The position numbers and the translations under genes were made by a program. Below are positions 42,723 through 51,988 of a DNA stretch of 64,000 bases, one piece after another. How positions within the stretch are numbered: the first letter of the stretch is position 1; every line of letters begins with the position of its first letter. The notes beneath the pieces are model-generated. The model was not told the origin of the DNA and did no database searches. It saw only the letters and a list, made by a program, of their open reading frames with translations. The stretch is from Pelotalea chapellei (GTDB lineage Bacteria > Desulfobacterota > Desulfuromonadia > Geobacterales > Pseudopelobacteraceae), in assembly GCF_018531195.1 (NCBI RefSeq), contig NZ_JAHDYS010000003.1, forward strand, positions 186,001 to 250,000. Direction: 5' to 3'.

Positions 42723-44462
42723 TCAAAGGAAACCTTCGGCACGATTATTCGTGACCTCTTTCAGATACTGGTCAACTTCAGCAGCAGTGCCGAATTGAAA
42801 ACAGGCTTGTGCCACTTCATAGGCACGGGCCTTGGTATAGCGCCGTAAAACCTGTTTAACGCGGGGTATGGAGGCAGCGCTCATGGAGAGTTCATCAAAG
42901 CCGAGCCCTAACAATACCGGCAGATAAAGAGGATCCCCAGCCATCTCGCCACAGATGCCAGCTTCGATACTTTCCTGGTGAGCCGCATCAACCACCCTTT
43001 TCAGGGAACGGAGTATTGCCGGATGGAGTGGCTGAAACATCTCGGAAAGATGTTCATTTGAGCGGTCAATAGCTAATGAATACTGCACGAGATCATTGGT
43101 GCCGACACTGAAAAAATCAGCTTCACGAGCCAGAAGATCGGCAACAAGAACCGCTGAAGGAACTTCAATCATGACTCCTACCGGTAGAGAACGGTCATAG
43201 GAGATACCGGCAGAGTCCAGTTCAAGCTTGGCTTCTTCCAAAAGGATTCGGGCGGTTCGCAGCTCATCAAGTCCTGAAATCATCGGGAACATGATACGTA
43301 CTTTGCCACTGGCACTGACACGCAGAATGGCGCGCAGCTGTTTCTTGAACTCTTCCGGCATGCTAAGCGCCAAACGGATGGCGCGAACTCCAAGGGCGGG
43401 ATTCTGCTCATCAGTAAGCGACATGCCATCCAACAGTTTATCTCCGCCAGCATCAAGAGTTCGTATGGTAAGCGGATGAGGTGCTATTGCCTGCTGCATG
43501 GCAGCATAGATTGCATACTGTTCCTCTTCCTCCGGCATGTCTTTGCGATTCATGAAGAGCATCTCAGTGCGGTACAGCCCTACCCCTTCGCCACCATGAC
43601 GAAGCACCGAAGCACCCTCCTCAGGAATCTCCACATTGCCTTTGAGGCGGGTAAGGTGACCATCGAGGGTTACTGCAGGCAGTCCTGCCTCCTTGAGCAG
43701 TTCCTGACCTATGTACTCAAAATGACGTTTGCGCTCCAGGTAAGCCACAAAAGTCGTCTGGTCAGGGTTGATAATGACTTCGCCACTAAGGCCGTCGAGA
43801 ATGACCGGCATTCCATCCAACAAGATGTCAGCCCCTCCCTCAACACCTGCAACAGCCGGCATTTCAAAGGCCCGCGCAAGAATCGAGGTATGGGAAGTCC
43901 TACCGCCAATCTCGGTAAGGATCCCCACAATGCGACTACGATCCATCTGGAGGATATCTGCCGGTGAAATATCATGAGCCGCGATGATTGTTTGAACATC
44001 ATCATGGGTAATAGGCGAATGAGGCTCATCCACCAGATTGCGCAGGATCTTTTCGATGACCATCTCGATGTCACTGATCCGTTCCTGTAAGTAAGCATCA
44101 GTGATGCCGGAAAAGATTTCCCGGTATTTGGCCAGAGTGCGTCGTAAGGCTCCTTCGGCGTTAAGCAGTCCTGTTTCGATATGCGCGGCTGTTTCAGCGA
44201 AAAGCCGCTCATCGGCCAGAATCATCTGGTGGGTTTCGATAAAAAAGAGGTGTTCATCTCCTGTGGTCTTTCGAAGTTGCTCTTTAAGGGTAGCCAACTC
44301 ATCACGGGTGCGGATAATGGCGTCTTGCAACCTGTCTATTTCGGTTGATGTATTTTCTTCCAGGACGAAATTTTCATGTACGTGAAGCCGACGGCGGTCG
44401 ACAACGCGCAAACGTCCAACAGCTATGCCGGCCGAAGCGGGAATACCGTGAAAGCGACGCAT
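42723..44462 (-). CDS. ptsI: PTS enzyme I (phosphoenolpyruvate-protein phosphotransferase)
   Basis: 579 residues from the ATG at 44462, one base after the HPr stop; the usual length is about 575. N-terminal HGIPASAGIAVGRL, phospho-His in GGRTSHTSILARAFEMPAVAG (about 190), PEP-site GVGLYRTEMLFMNR, the Arg/Glu motif MIEVPSAVLVADLLAREADFFS, and Cys in AGICGEMAGDP near the end. It takes phosphate from PEP and passes it to HPr. With HPr, EIIA, HprK and RapZ nearby but no permease, it probably serves a regulatory PTS. Confidence 0.95.
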   Translation of the reverse strand: MRRFHGIPASAGIAVGRLRVVDRRRLHVHENFVLEENTSTEIDRLQDAIIRTRDELATLKEQLRKTTGDEHLFFIETHQMILADERLFAETAAHIETGLLNAEGALRRTLAKYREIFSGITDAYLQERISDIEMVIEKILRNLVDEPHSPITHDDVQTIIAAHDISPADILQMDRSRIVGILTEIGGRTSHTSILARAFEMPAVAGVEGGADILLDGMPVILDGLSGEVIINPDQTTFVAYLERKRHFEYIGQELLKEAGLPAVTLDGHLTRLKGNVEIPEEGASVLRHGGEGVGLYRTEMLFMNRKDMPEEEEQYAIYAAMQQAIAPHPLTIRTLDAGGDKLLDGMSLTDEQNPALGVRAIRLALSMPEEFKKQLRAILRVSASGKVRIMFPMISGLDELRTARILLEEAKLELDSAGISYDRSLPVGVMIEVPSAVLVADLLAREADFFSVGTNDLVQYSLAIDRSNEHLSEMFQPLHPAILRSLKRVVDAAHQESIEAGICGEMAGDPLYLPVLLGLGFDELSMSAASIPRVKQVLRRYTKARAYEVAQACFQFGTAAEVDQYLKEVTNNRAEGFL

Positions 44463-44463
44463 G

Positions 44464-44730
44464 TCACTCTTCGCCGAATCCATTTTCCACCAACTCTCCA
44501 ATAGCCTGCATCGCCTCGGCCTCATCAGATCCATCAACTGTCAGACGCACGGTACTGCCCTTTGAAGCTGCCAGCATCATGATACCCATGATGCTCTTTC
44601 CATTTACTTCCACCCCTTCCTTGGCAAGCTTCACTTCTGAAAAATAACGGCTTGCGGTCTTAACGAAAAGCGCAGAGGCTCGGGCATGCAGCCCTAATTT
44701 ATTAACAATGATAAATTCCTTCTGGAGCAT
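44464..44730 (-). CDS. ptsH: HPr phosphocarrier protein
   Basis: 88 residues. Phospho-His in NKLGLHARASALFV (His 15) and regulatory Ser in GKSIMGIMMLAAS (Ser 46). HprK phosphorylates that Ser in other bacteria, and an hprK gene lies 2.2 kb upstream in the same strand order. A short stem (44754-44763 with 44770-44781) lies between this gene and the deacetylase stop. AAGGA ten bases before the ATG. Confidence 0.94.
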   Translation of the reverse strand: MLQKEFIIVNKLGLHARASALFVKTASRYFSEVKLAKEGVEVNGKSIMGIMMLAASKGSTVRLTVDGSDEAEAMQAIGELVENGFGEE

Positions 44731-44832
44731 GTATTACCGGTTCCTTTGGATTTAAATAGCTGCGTCGAAGCAGCTCTATTTACTATCATGACATTATCAT
44801 GCCACGTTCGACACGAAAATTAAAGAAAGCCT

Positions 44833-45621
44833 TCAGAGCAGCTCGTACTCGGAAAGCTTTACAAATCTGAATCCACGCCGCCTTAACTCGGGTATGGCTG
44901 ACATCACTCCATCAGCAGTTTTACCTGCAGGATGATTCATGTGCAGGATAGCGATATCTCCGGGTCGCGCCTTAAGCAATGCTGATCTTACCTGATCCTT
45001 GGTATATGTGGCCCCAGCATCCCCTAGAATGGAAAACCCGATCACTTCATGCCCAAGGCTACGGGACACCTCAACAGCTACCTCATCATAATAAGCGGTA
45101 CCTGAACGGTAGTAGCGTGTTCGTTTTCCGGTGAGAGCAGCAACTTTGCGAGCATTCTGTTCAATTTCATCCACCAGTTCTGCAACATCCCTGGTACCAT
45201 CAATACCATAAACCCTTCGACCGGTGATGGATGCAGGCTTGTGCAGCAAACCGTGATTGGCTATCTCAAACAATGGATTTGCAGCAAGTTTTTTGAAAAT
45301 TTCCGGATTTGCATCTATCCAGCGAGCGTTGATGAACAAAGTGGCGGGAATACGTTCTTTTTCAAGATAAGTGATCAGGGCTGCGTCATAGCCTTTTCCC
45401 GAGCGACTGCCACACGCATCCAGCGTCAGTGCAAGAACATTTTCTCCGGTATTGAGCCTGGTCCGGACACCAGTAGCAGTTTCAGACCATTCCAACGGGG
45501 TGCGTGCTGTGGCGGCAAAACGTTGCCGCAGAACTTCCAGTGATTCCTCCCTCTGGTCACCCAAAGCCTGCAACGTCCAAACACCTAACACCATCAGCAG
45601 TGCTGATAAAAAACATTTCAT
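44833..45621 (-). CDS. Secreted NodB-type polysaccharide deacetylase
   Basis: 262 residues. Signal peptide MKCFLSALLMVLGVWTLQALG, then the NodB fold: ALTLDACGSRSGKGYD (metal Asp), EIANHGLLHKPA (metal His), RYYRSGTAYYDEVAVEV and IAILHMNHPAGKTADG. It removes acetyl groups from N-acetylated sugars in peptidoglycan or an envelope polysaccharide. The usual TFDDG is here TLDACG, so the second metal/catalytic Asp is Ala-Cys; activity is therefore not certain. It sits between ptsH and EIIA on the same strand, an unusual place for a cell-wall gene. Confidence 0.8.
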   Translation of the reverse strand: MKCFLSALLMVLGVWTLQALGDQREESLEVLRQRFAATARTPLEWSETATGVRTRLNTGENVLALTLDACGSRSGKGYDAALITYLEKERIPATLFINARWIDANPEIFKKLAANPLFEIANHGLLHKPASITGRRVYGIDGTRDVAELVDEIEQNARKVAALTGKRTRYYRSGTAYYDEVAVEVSRSLGHEVIGFSILGDAGATYTKDQVRSALLKARPGDIAILHMNHPAGKTADGVMSAIPELRRRGFRFVKLSEYELL

Positions 45622-45669
45622 ATTGTACTTTTCCTGAAAAAACTCCGCGTAAATCAGCTTAAAGTAGGC

Positions 45670-46062
45670 CTATCGAAGAAATTCTCCTGCATTAATAATT
45701 CCATCCCTGCCGTTCTTTTGCAGTTCTACCGCCAATTCCGTTACTCCCATGCGTCCTCGCTTTGAACAAAATTCAATAACCATGGGAAGGTTAACACCTG
45801 TCAGCACCTCTACTTGACCGTCTTTGAGAAAAGACATGGCCATGTTGGAAGGAGTGCCACCGAAAAGGTCTGTCATGATGATGGCGCCATCTGCACGTGC
45901 CTTTTCAACAGCAGCAACTACTCGTGACATGATGTGGTCCGCAGACTCGTTGGGAGCTACCTCCACTTGTTCACATCCTTCAATGCTGCCTATGATCATT
46001 TCAGCCGAACGCATGAGCGCCCCGGCCAATCCTGCATGTGTAACCAGAACCAAACCTGTCAT
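45670..46062 (-). CDS. PTS EIIA, mannose family
   Basis: 130 residues, one EIIA-Man domain. Phospho-His in LVTHAGLAG (about His 9), then MIIGSIEG, IIMTDLFGGTPSNMAM and VEVLTGVNLPMV. No EIIB, EIIC or EIID gene lies nearby, so it probably regulates rather than transports. Its ATG overlaps the rapZ stop (ATGA at 46059-46062), so the two are coupled. Confidence 0.92.
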   Translation of the reverse strand: MTGLVLVTHAGLAGALMRSAEMIIGSIEGCEQVEVAPNESADHIMSRVVAAVEKARADGAIIMTDLFGGTPSNMAMSFLKDGQVEVLTGVNLPMVIEFCSKRGRMGVTELAVELQKNGRDGIINAGEFLR

Positions 46063-46922
46063 TGTTGCCCCTTTTCTATATCCCGATGTGAAACGCGCAC
46101 TATCGCCCCTGTAGATTGCAAATGCATGGCGGTAGCCTCTGCAATTGCAACGGAACGATGCCGTCCTCCGGTACAGCCTATGGAAATTGTAAAATATGCC
46201 TTCCCCTCCTGACGGTGGGCAGGTACAAGCATATCCAGTAATGGAAAAAAATGATCGAGGAACTGGGCGGTCTGCAGGTTATCGAGTACATACTCACGAA
46301 CCTCGTCGTCACGTCCGGACCCTGGTTTGAGTTCAGGCACAAAGTAAGGATTGGGCAAAAAGCGCACATCCATGACAATGCTTGATTCCAACGGAATCCC
46401 ATAACGAAAACCAAAGGACTGCACATCAATGACAAAGGGTGCGTCGCGACCATTCCCCCTGACTATGTTCAGGATATAATCTTTGAGCTGATGAACATTG
46501 AACTCAGAGGTGTCAATAATGCGTGTCGCCAGTCTCCGGAGAGTAGAGAGCTGGTCTCGTTCTACGCGGATTCCTTCGCTGACGGTGCATGTTTCGCTGA
46601 CAGGATGGCGTCTGCGAGTTTCAGAGAATCGGCGGATCAAGGTTTCATCAGCAGCCTCGAAGTAGAGAATTTCCAAGCTATGGCCATGTTTGTTGATCTG
46701 ACGGAAAACACTCTCATACCCTTTGAAAAACTCCCGACCACGAATATCGGCAACCAGTACGATACCTTTAAAGTCCTCACCCGATTTTTCTATGAGATCA
46801 ATAAATCGTCTGAACAGGCGCACCGGCAAATTATCTATGCAATAGAAATTTTCATCTTCTAGAGCACGAACAGCTGTTGATTTGCCGGAACCGGACATTC
46901 CGGTGATAACAATGATTCTCAT
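46059..46922 (-). CDS. rapZ: RapZ-type RNase adapter / nucleotide-binding protein
   Basis: 287 residues, usual length ~285. Walker A GMSGSGKST, DNLPVRL, ADIRGREFF and the C-terminal VSIGCTGGRHRSVAIAE. In E. coli RapZ guides RNase E to the GlmZ sRNA and senses glucosamine-6-phosphate; in many others it is only known as an ATP/GTP-binding protein. Here it sits in the rpoN-PTS cluster, four bases after hprK. Its RNA target in this organism is not known. Confidence 0.93.
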   Translation of the reverse strand: MRIIVITGMSGSGKSTAVRALEDENFYCIDNLPVRLFRRFIDLIEKSGEDFKGIVLVADIRGREFFKGYESVFRQINKHGHSLEILYFEAADETLIRRFSETRRRHPVSETCTVSEGIRVERDQLSTLRRLATRIIDTSEFNVHQLKDYILNIVRGNGRDAPFVIDVQSFGFRYGIPLESSIVMDVRFLPNPYFVPELKPGSGRDDEVREYVLDNLQTAQFLDHFFPLLDMLVPAHRQEGKAYFTISIGCTGGRHRSVAIAEATAMHLQSTGAIVRVSHRDIEKGQQ

Positions 46923-46926
46923 GATC

Positions 46927-47886
46927 TTACTCTACCTCATTGCCAAGGGGCCGTACTTCCATGCGTGAAAGCAAACGTTCCTGGAAGTCCCGGGCAGAGT
47001 GGTAGCCCATTCCTTTGAGGAGAAAATTACGTGCTGCAACCTCAATAATTGAACCAAGGTTACGACCCGGCCGAACCGGAATGATAATGTGCGGAATATC
47101 AACTCCCAGGATAGTAATATGCTTGTCATCAACTCCCAAACGGTCATATTCCTGGGCCGGATTCCATTCCATCAATTCCAGCATCATATCAATGATCTTT
47201 TTTTCGCGGATGGAAGAGACACCATAGAGATCTTTGATATTTATGATCCCCAAACCTCTAATTTCCATTAAGTGCTGGATAGCCTCCTCAGATTGTCCCA
47301 CCAGTGCAGCCGGCACCTTTTTCTTGATAAACACCATATCGTCAGCAACAAGACGATGACCGCGAATAATCAGGTCGAGAGCGCATTCGCTTTTGCCGAT
47401 TCCGCTTTTTCCGACCAAAAGGATTCCGACTCCCAAGACATCGACCAGTACACCATGCATATGGGTAGTGGGAAGCAGCCGTTCCTCAAGAAATCTGGTG
47501 ATAAGAGAAATAAATGTGGAGGATTGCAGAGGTGAGCTGAGTGTCGGAATACCGGCCGCTTCGGCCGTTTCGAGAAAGAAAGCTGGGGGAACAAGGCCTT
47601 TTGTGATGATGAAGCATGAAACGGGAAACGAACAGAGGTTTTTGACGCATTCCAGGGCCAATCGATCATCGATCTGATTGAGGTAGGAAATTTCTGTATT
47701 GCCAAGCACCTGAATCCGGTCGGGATGCAAATGCTCTGTGTAGCCTGCCAATGCAAGACCAGGTTTTTGAATGCGCGAGCTAAAGATACGGTTAACCAAC
47801 CCGCGTTGGCCGGCCAGCAGAGCCAGACCTAGCCCGTACTCATTGTCGTCTAATAATTCCTGTATGGATAAACTGATTCCGTCCAC
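46927..47886 (-). CDS. hprK: HPr kinase/phosphorylase
   Basis: 319 residues from a GTG at 47886. N-terminal domain, then P-loop LLVGKSGIGKSECALDLI, the Asp motif LVADDMVF and the signature MEIRGLGIINIKDLYG, with a C-terminal KGMGYHSARDFQ. It phosphorylates Ser 46 of HPr and can reverse it. Downstream rapZ begins five bases later. A perfect 16-bp inverted repeat lies between this gene and hpf. Confidence 0.94.
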   Translation of the reverse strand: MDGISLSIQELLDDNEYGLGLALLAGQRGLVNRIFSSRIQKPGLALAGYTEHLHPDRIQVLGNTEISYLNQIDDRLALECVKNLCSFPVSCFIITKGLVPPAFFLETAEAAGIPTLSSPLQSSTFISLITRFLEERLLPTTHMHGVLVDVLGVGILLVGKSGIGKSECALDLIIRGHRLVADDMVFIKKKVPAALVGQSEEAIQHLMEIRGLGIINIKDLYGVSSIREKKIIDMMLELMEWNPAQEYDRLGVDDKHITILGVDIPHIIIPVRPGRNLGSIIEVAARNFLLKGMGYHSARDFQERLLSRMEVRPLGNEVE

Positions 47887-47914
47887 GAAAGGCCTCTTAT
47901 AGATCAGGGCGAAG

Positions 47915-47959
47915 AGTTGAGACTGGAGTTACCCGGCCTACAGAACTCCAGTCTCAACT
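47915..47959. repeat. Perfect 16-bp inverted repeat between hpf and hprK
   Basis: Arms 47915-47930 (AGTTGAGACTGGAGTT) and 47944-47959 (AACTCCAGTCTCAACT) pair fully around a 13-nt loop. It lies 9 bases past the hpf stop and 29 bases before hprK, and has no T-run on either strand. It may slow or divide transcription, or protect an mRNA end. Confidence 0.7.
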
Positions 47960-47968
47960 TCTTCTCTA

Positions 47969-48517
47969 TTAGCCCCTCTGAGGCTCAATCAGGCCGTAAT
48001 TGCTATCCTTACGGCGATAAAGCACATTAATCTCATTGCTGACTGCATCAGTGAAGACGATGAAATCCTTGTGCAGCAGATCCATCTGCATGACCGCTTC
48101 TTCAACTGACATTGGCTTGGCTGTTTCTGTTTTTGTTCTGATAACAACAGGTTCAACACTGGTTTCAATGCTTTCAGCCTGATAGATTATTTTAGAAATC
48201 TGTCGTCCGCGCTCATCCCCATTAGGTTTGTGGGCTTTGATTTTTTCTTTGTAGCGCTTGAGCTGACGCTCGATCTTGTCGATAACAGCATCCACTGCAG
48301 CATACATGTCATTTGTTGATTCGGAAGCTTTGGTGCTGATTCCTTTAGCAGAGATAACTATCTCTACGATATGACGGATTTTCTTTTCCACCGTGAAATA
48401 AACCTGAGCAACAACTGGCTCATCAATATATTTCGCTACCCGGTCAAGTTTTTCCTCAGCATAGGACTTTAGGGCTTCGCTTTGTTCCATGTGCCTGAAA
48501 GTTGTTGTTACTTGCAT
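47969..48517 (-). CDS. hpf: Ribosome hibernation promoting factor, long form
   Basis: 182 residues; long HPF forms are about 175-200. N-terminal S30AE/YfiA domain (TTFRHMEQSEALKSYAEEKLDRVAKYI..., SESTNDMYAAVDAVIDKIERQLKRYK) and a C-terminal dimer domain (KPMSVEEAVMQMDLLHKDFIVFTD, NVLYRRKDSNYGLIEP). The long form joins two 70S ribosomes into 100S. A GGAGG-rich site precedes the ATG. It follows rpoN, the standard order. Confidence 0.94.
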   Translation of the reverse strand: MQVTTTFRHMEQSEALKSYAEEKLDRVAKYIDEPVVAQVYFTVEKKIRHIVEIVISAKGISTKASESTNDMYAAVDAVIDKIERQLKRYKEKIKAHKPNGDERGRQISKIIYQAESIETSVEPVVIRTKTETAKPMSVEEAVMQMDLLHKDFIVFTDAVSNEINVLYRRKDSNYGLIEPQRG

Positions 48518-48618
48518 ACCTTCCTCCTCGTGTTGTTGTCGTATTCACATTTATTATGACATACCGGGACTATAAAGCCCCGCATGGTTGTGGCTGTGGC
48601 TACCACTCCCTAATTTAA

Positions 48619-50058
48619 TTAAAAGTGTCGCTTTCGCTCAGAAGATGACCCTATCCGCAACACCTCTCGATACTTGGTGACCGTGCGACGCGCAATGTTA
48701 ACAGTTTCACCGGAAAGCATTTCAGCAATTTTCTGATCAGACAGCGGCTTTCGAGGATCTTCCTTATCGATTATTTCTTTAATACGGCATTTCACACTCT
48801 CAGATGCTACAAAATCGCCGCCACTGGTTGATAATCCACTGTTAAAGAAATATTTCAGCTCGAACAACCCCTGGGGAGTTTGCATGTATTTATTCGTTGT
48901 GACGCGGCTTATGGTGGATTCATGCATACCAATATCATCCGCAACATCCCGCAAAACGAGTGGACGGAGATGTTCAACCCCCCGATCGAGAAAATCACGC
49001 TGAAACCTGATGATGCTTTTGGAAACCTTGTAAATGGTACGCTGACGTTGTTGAATGCTTTTAATAAGCCACATTGCAGAGCGCATTTTTTCACCGATAT
49101 ATTCCTCGGCGCGTGAATCTACGGAACCATTGGTACGTGCGTCGGCATAAAAGGGACTAACCTTAAGGTTAGGCAATCCCTCTTCATTTAGCATGACTAC
49201 ATATTCATCCCCCACCTTGGACACAAAAATGTCAGGTGAAATGTAATGAACATCTTCAGATCCAAAGGTTCTGCCAGGTCGTGGATCCAACCCTCCGATA
49301 ATCTTGGCGGCGACTAACACCTGATTGATATCGATAGCAAGGGCCCGGGCTATTTCCTTGTATTTGCGGGTTTCAAGATCCTTTAGATGGTTGAGGAGGA
49401 TCTTTTCGACCACACTATCCTCCATCCCTAGAAAACGTGCCTGAATCAAAAGACATTCGCGCAGGTCACGGGCACCAACACCTGTTGGGTCAAATTCCTG
49501 AATGTGTTCCAGCACAGGCAAAACCGATTCCTCGGGAACTGTACACGCCTGGCTTATTTCCTCAATAGAAGCACGAAAGTACCCACCTTCGTCAATGTTA
49601 CCAATTATTTCTTCACCAATATGAACTTCTTCCCTGGTAAAGTGCCCCATATGGAGTTGCCATAGGAGATGATCAATCAAGGTATCTTTACGAGTCAGAA
49701 GATTTTCAAAGGAAGGCCGTTCGTCTTCGCCGCTGTACTGTTCTCCGGAGCTATAGTTGTAACCGTCAAGATAGCTGTCCCAGTCTCTCAAAGTGTCGTC
49801 GCCTGTCTCCACCTCGTGAAACTCTTCGTTCTTATTGTCAGGTTCTATTTCTTTTTCGGTTGATTCCAAAGATTCGCTTTCACGAATCTCATCAGCTTCC
49901 ACAGCCTCTTCCAAAAGAGGATTTTCCTCCAGTTCCTGGCGCACCACATCCTGAAGCTCAATGCGGGTCAACTGGAGGAGTTTGATGGCCTGTTGCAGCT
50001 GGGGTGTCATTACCAGTTGCTGGGTCATCTTCAGTTGTTGGCGCATCTCCATTGCCAT
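48619..50058 (-). CDS. rpoN: RNA polymerase sigma-54 factor
   Basis: 479 residues, usual length 450-500. Gln-rich region I (MRQQLKMTQQLVMTPQLQQAIKLLQLTRIEL) for enhancer control, an acidic region II (about 50-100), the core-binding part with LLWQLHMGHFT and GDEYVVMLNEEGLPNL, a helix-turn-helix (MHESTISRVTTNKYMQTP), and the RpoN box ARRTVTKYRE near the end. It serves sigma-54 promoters that need enhancer proteins. Between lptB and hpf, as in many proteobacteria. Confidence 0.96.
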   Translation of the reverse strand: MAMEMRQQLKMTQQLVMTPQLQQAIKLLQLTRIELQDVVRQELEENPLLEEAVEADEIRESESLESTEKEIEPDNKNEEFHEVETGDDTLRDWDSYLDGYNYSSGEQYSGEDERPSFENLLTRKDTLIDHLLWQLHMGHFTREEVHIGEEIIGNIDEGGYFRASIEEISQACTVPEESVLPVLEHIQEFDPTGVGARDLRECLLIQARFLGMEDSVVEKILLNHLKDLETRKYKEIARALAIDINQVLVAAKIIGGLDPRPGRTFGSEDVHYISPDIFVSKVGDEYVVMLNEEGLPNLKVSPFYADARTNGSVDSRAEEYIGEKMRSAMWLIKSIQQRQRTIYKVSKSIIRFQRDFLDRGVEHLRPLVLRDVADDIGMHESTISRVTTNKYMQTPQGLFELKYFFNSGLSTSGGDFVASESVKCRIKEIIDKEDPRKPLSDQKIAEMLSGETVNIARRTVTKYREVLRIGSSSERKRHF

Positions 50059-50089
50059 GCAAAATCCTTGTATTCAGCAGATAGAAAGA

Positions 50090-50827
50090 TCAGAGACGGA
50101 AATCATCTCCCAGATATACTGCCCTGGCTTTGGTACTGGAAGCGATTTCATCCGGAGTACCATATTCAAGAACCTCACCGGCTGACAGTATATAAGCCAC
50201 GTCGCATACTCCCAGTGTCTCACGCACATTGTGGTCGGAAATCAATACACCAATATTTCTCTTCTTCAATGACACAATCAAGCTCTGAATTTCTGAAACA
50301 GCTATTGGGTCAATTCCCGCAAAAGGTTCATCCAACAGAACAAAGGATGGACTCGTTATTAATGCGCGCGCTATTTCCACTCTGCGCCGTTCGCCACCAG
50401 AAAGAGCATATCCCTTTGAACCCGCAATATGAGTTATTCCAAACTCCTCAAGCAACCGTTCCATCCGGGCTTTACGAAGAGTGCGATCCGGTTCGACAGT
50501 TTCTAAAATAGCAAGCAAGTTATCAGATACCGATAATTTTCTGAATACAGAGGCTTCCTGAGGCAAATAGCTAATGCCTCGTCGAGCACGCTGGAACATA
50601 GGCATTGCTGTTATATCAGTGTCATCTATAAACACCTTTCCTCGATCCGGCTGGGCAAGTCCGACAACCATATAAAATGTGGTAGTCTTCCCCGCACCAT
50701 TCGGGCCCAGCAAACCTACTACTGTCCCAGCCCGTATGGATAGGTCCACCCCGTTTACCACTTGACGACCAGCATAACTCTTTTGCAGGCCTGCGGTCCA
50801 GAGTCGTGTTTTTTCAGCGTGAACCAT
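50090..50827 (-). CDS. lptB: LPS export ABC transporter ATPase
   Basis: 245 residues. ATPase that powers lipopolysaccharide transport from the inner membrane with LptF/G (not in the window). Walker [17 protein letters not shown]-loop [11 protein letters not shown], signature [17 protein letters not shown], Walker [17 protein letters not shown] and H-loop [10 protein letters not shown]. Its start overlaps the lptA stop by 14 bases. Confidence 0.95.
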   Translation of the reverse strand: MVHAEKTRLWTAGLQKSYAGRQVVNGVDLSIRAGTVVGLLGPNGAGKTTTFYMVVGLAQPDRGKVFIDDTDITAMPMFQRARRGISYLPQEASVFRKLSVSDNLLAILETVEPDRTLRKARMERLLEEFGITHIAGSKGYALSGGERRRVEIARALITSPSFVLLDEPFAGIDPIAVSEIQSLIVSLKKRNIGVLISDHNVRETLGVCDVAYILSAGEVLEYGTPDEIASSTKARAVYLGDDFRL

Positions 50828-51359
50828 TAGCCTTCCGAGATGGCGATTGAATGACCGCCTCTACACGTTTGTTGGCCCCACCTGTGACGATACTTCGATC
50901 TTCATCAATAAAATAGGTTATAGTTTCTCCCGAAATGGTATCAGATCCTTGGACAACCTGGGGATTACCGGTAAGGGCAATGCGCCCTTCCTTGCTATGA
51001 TAGATCGCATGGGAAGCTATACCAGTGCGATTTTGTTGCACAATACGAACATTTCCCTGAGCCTCAATTTGTTCTACCTCGCCCTTTGTGGTTCCATAGT
51101 TAATGCTGACCCTGTCGGCATAAATAGTAATGTCACCTTGTTTGGCTACAACTTTGCCAGTAAAAATCGCTGTCTTGCCCTTATTATCTGCAGCAAGTTC
51201 ATTGGATTTGATGGTGATTGGCAGACTGGAGCGGTCCTTTTGCAGAGCAGAGGCTGAAATTGCGGGAGCAACTGTGCCGCCAAATAAAACACATAAAGCA
51301 ACTGCAAATACTGAAATATAACTGATTTCTCTCACGCTACAGACCTTTGACTGTTGCAT
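50814..51359 (-). CDS. lptA: LPS transport periplasmic protein LptA
   Basis: 181 residues from the ATG at 51359; the frame also has a TTG one codon earlier. Signal peptide [25 protein letters not shown], then the OstA/LptA beta-jellyroll: [38 protein letters not shown] and [22 protein letters not shown]. It bridges LPS across the periplasm. It overlaps the lptC end by 23 bases and lptB by 14. Confidence 0.9.
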   Translation of the reverse strand: MQQSKVCSVREISYISVFAVALCVLFGGTVAPAISASALQKDRSSLPITIKSNELAADNKGKTAIFTGKVVAKQGDITIYADRVSINYGTTKGEVEQIEAQGNVRIVQQNRTGIASHAIYHSKEGRIALTGNPQVVQGSDTISGETITYFIDEDRSIVTGGANKRVEAVIQSPSRKANGSR

Positions 51360-51903
51360 CAACTGTCTCTTTAAAATGAGCGACCTGTTTTTTAATGCTC
51401 ATATCCATTCCCCTGGCCTTCAATTCAAGTCGTTGATGCTGAAATATCACTAACTCAGAAGTTATTAGTTTCGAACTTGATGCTACATAGTTTATAGATT
51501 CAGTCGAAAAACGCGCACCTGTCTCGGTCTCTACTTGAACATTTCCAACAAGTCTCACATTTTTTTGTTTGCTCGAATATTGACCTTTTAGGGCAGTAAC
51601 CATAATCTTTCCGGCTGAAGGTGTTTTTGCAAATTCCATTTTCACCCCGGAAAGGTAGATCATCTCTCCGCTCTTATCGTACTCGGCACGCTCGGCATCA
51701 AGCTGCCACACAATATCTTTGTCACGCATTTCAGTGAAATGTGCTTTCTGCAAAGCTACATCTATATTCTGGGGAATCTGCCGGGAAACAGGTCTCGGCG
51801 AGGCCGAGTTTTTACTCTTCAGGAAGATGGCAGCCACGATACCAACAGCCGCAACCAAAACTGTTGCGACAAGCGCAAATCTAATGTACCGAGACCATAC
51901 CAT
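51337..51903 (-). CDS. lptC: LPS export protein LptC
   Basis: 188 residues. One N-terminal membrane helix (IRFALVATVLVAAVGIVAAIFL) and a periplasmic beta-jellyroll of the LptC/DUF1239 type (FTEMRDKDIVWQLDAERAEYDKSGEMIYLSGVKMEF...). It hands LPS from LptB2FG to LptA. It overlaps lptA at the end and follows kdsC by 85 bases. Confidence 0.87.
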   Translation of the reverse strand: MVWSRYIRFALVATVLVAAVGIVAAIFLKSKNSASPRPVSRQIPQNIDVALQKAHFTEMRDKDIVWQLDAERAEYDKSGEMIYLSGVKMEFAKTPSAGKIMVTALKGQYSSKQKNVRLVGNVQVETETGARFSTESINYVASSSKLITSELVIFQHQRLELKARGMDMSIKKQVAHFKETVDATVKGL

Positions 51904-51988
51904 ATAGTGTGTTACTATAACACTGCGACCAAAGGCTGTCCAGCAAAAGGTCTAACAGGCTCAAGTGTTGGCATAAAGATTGAATGCA

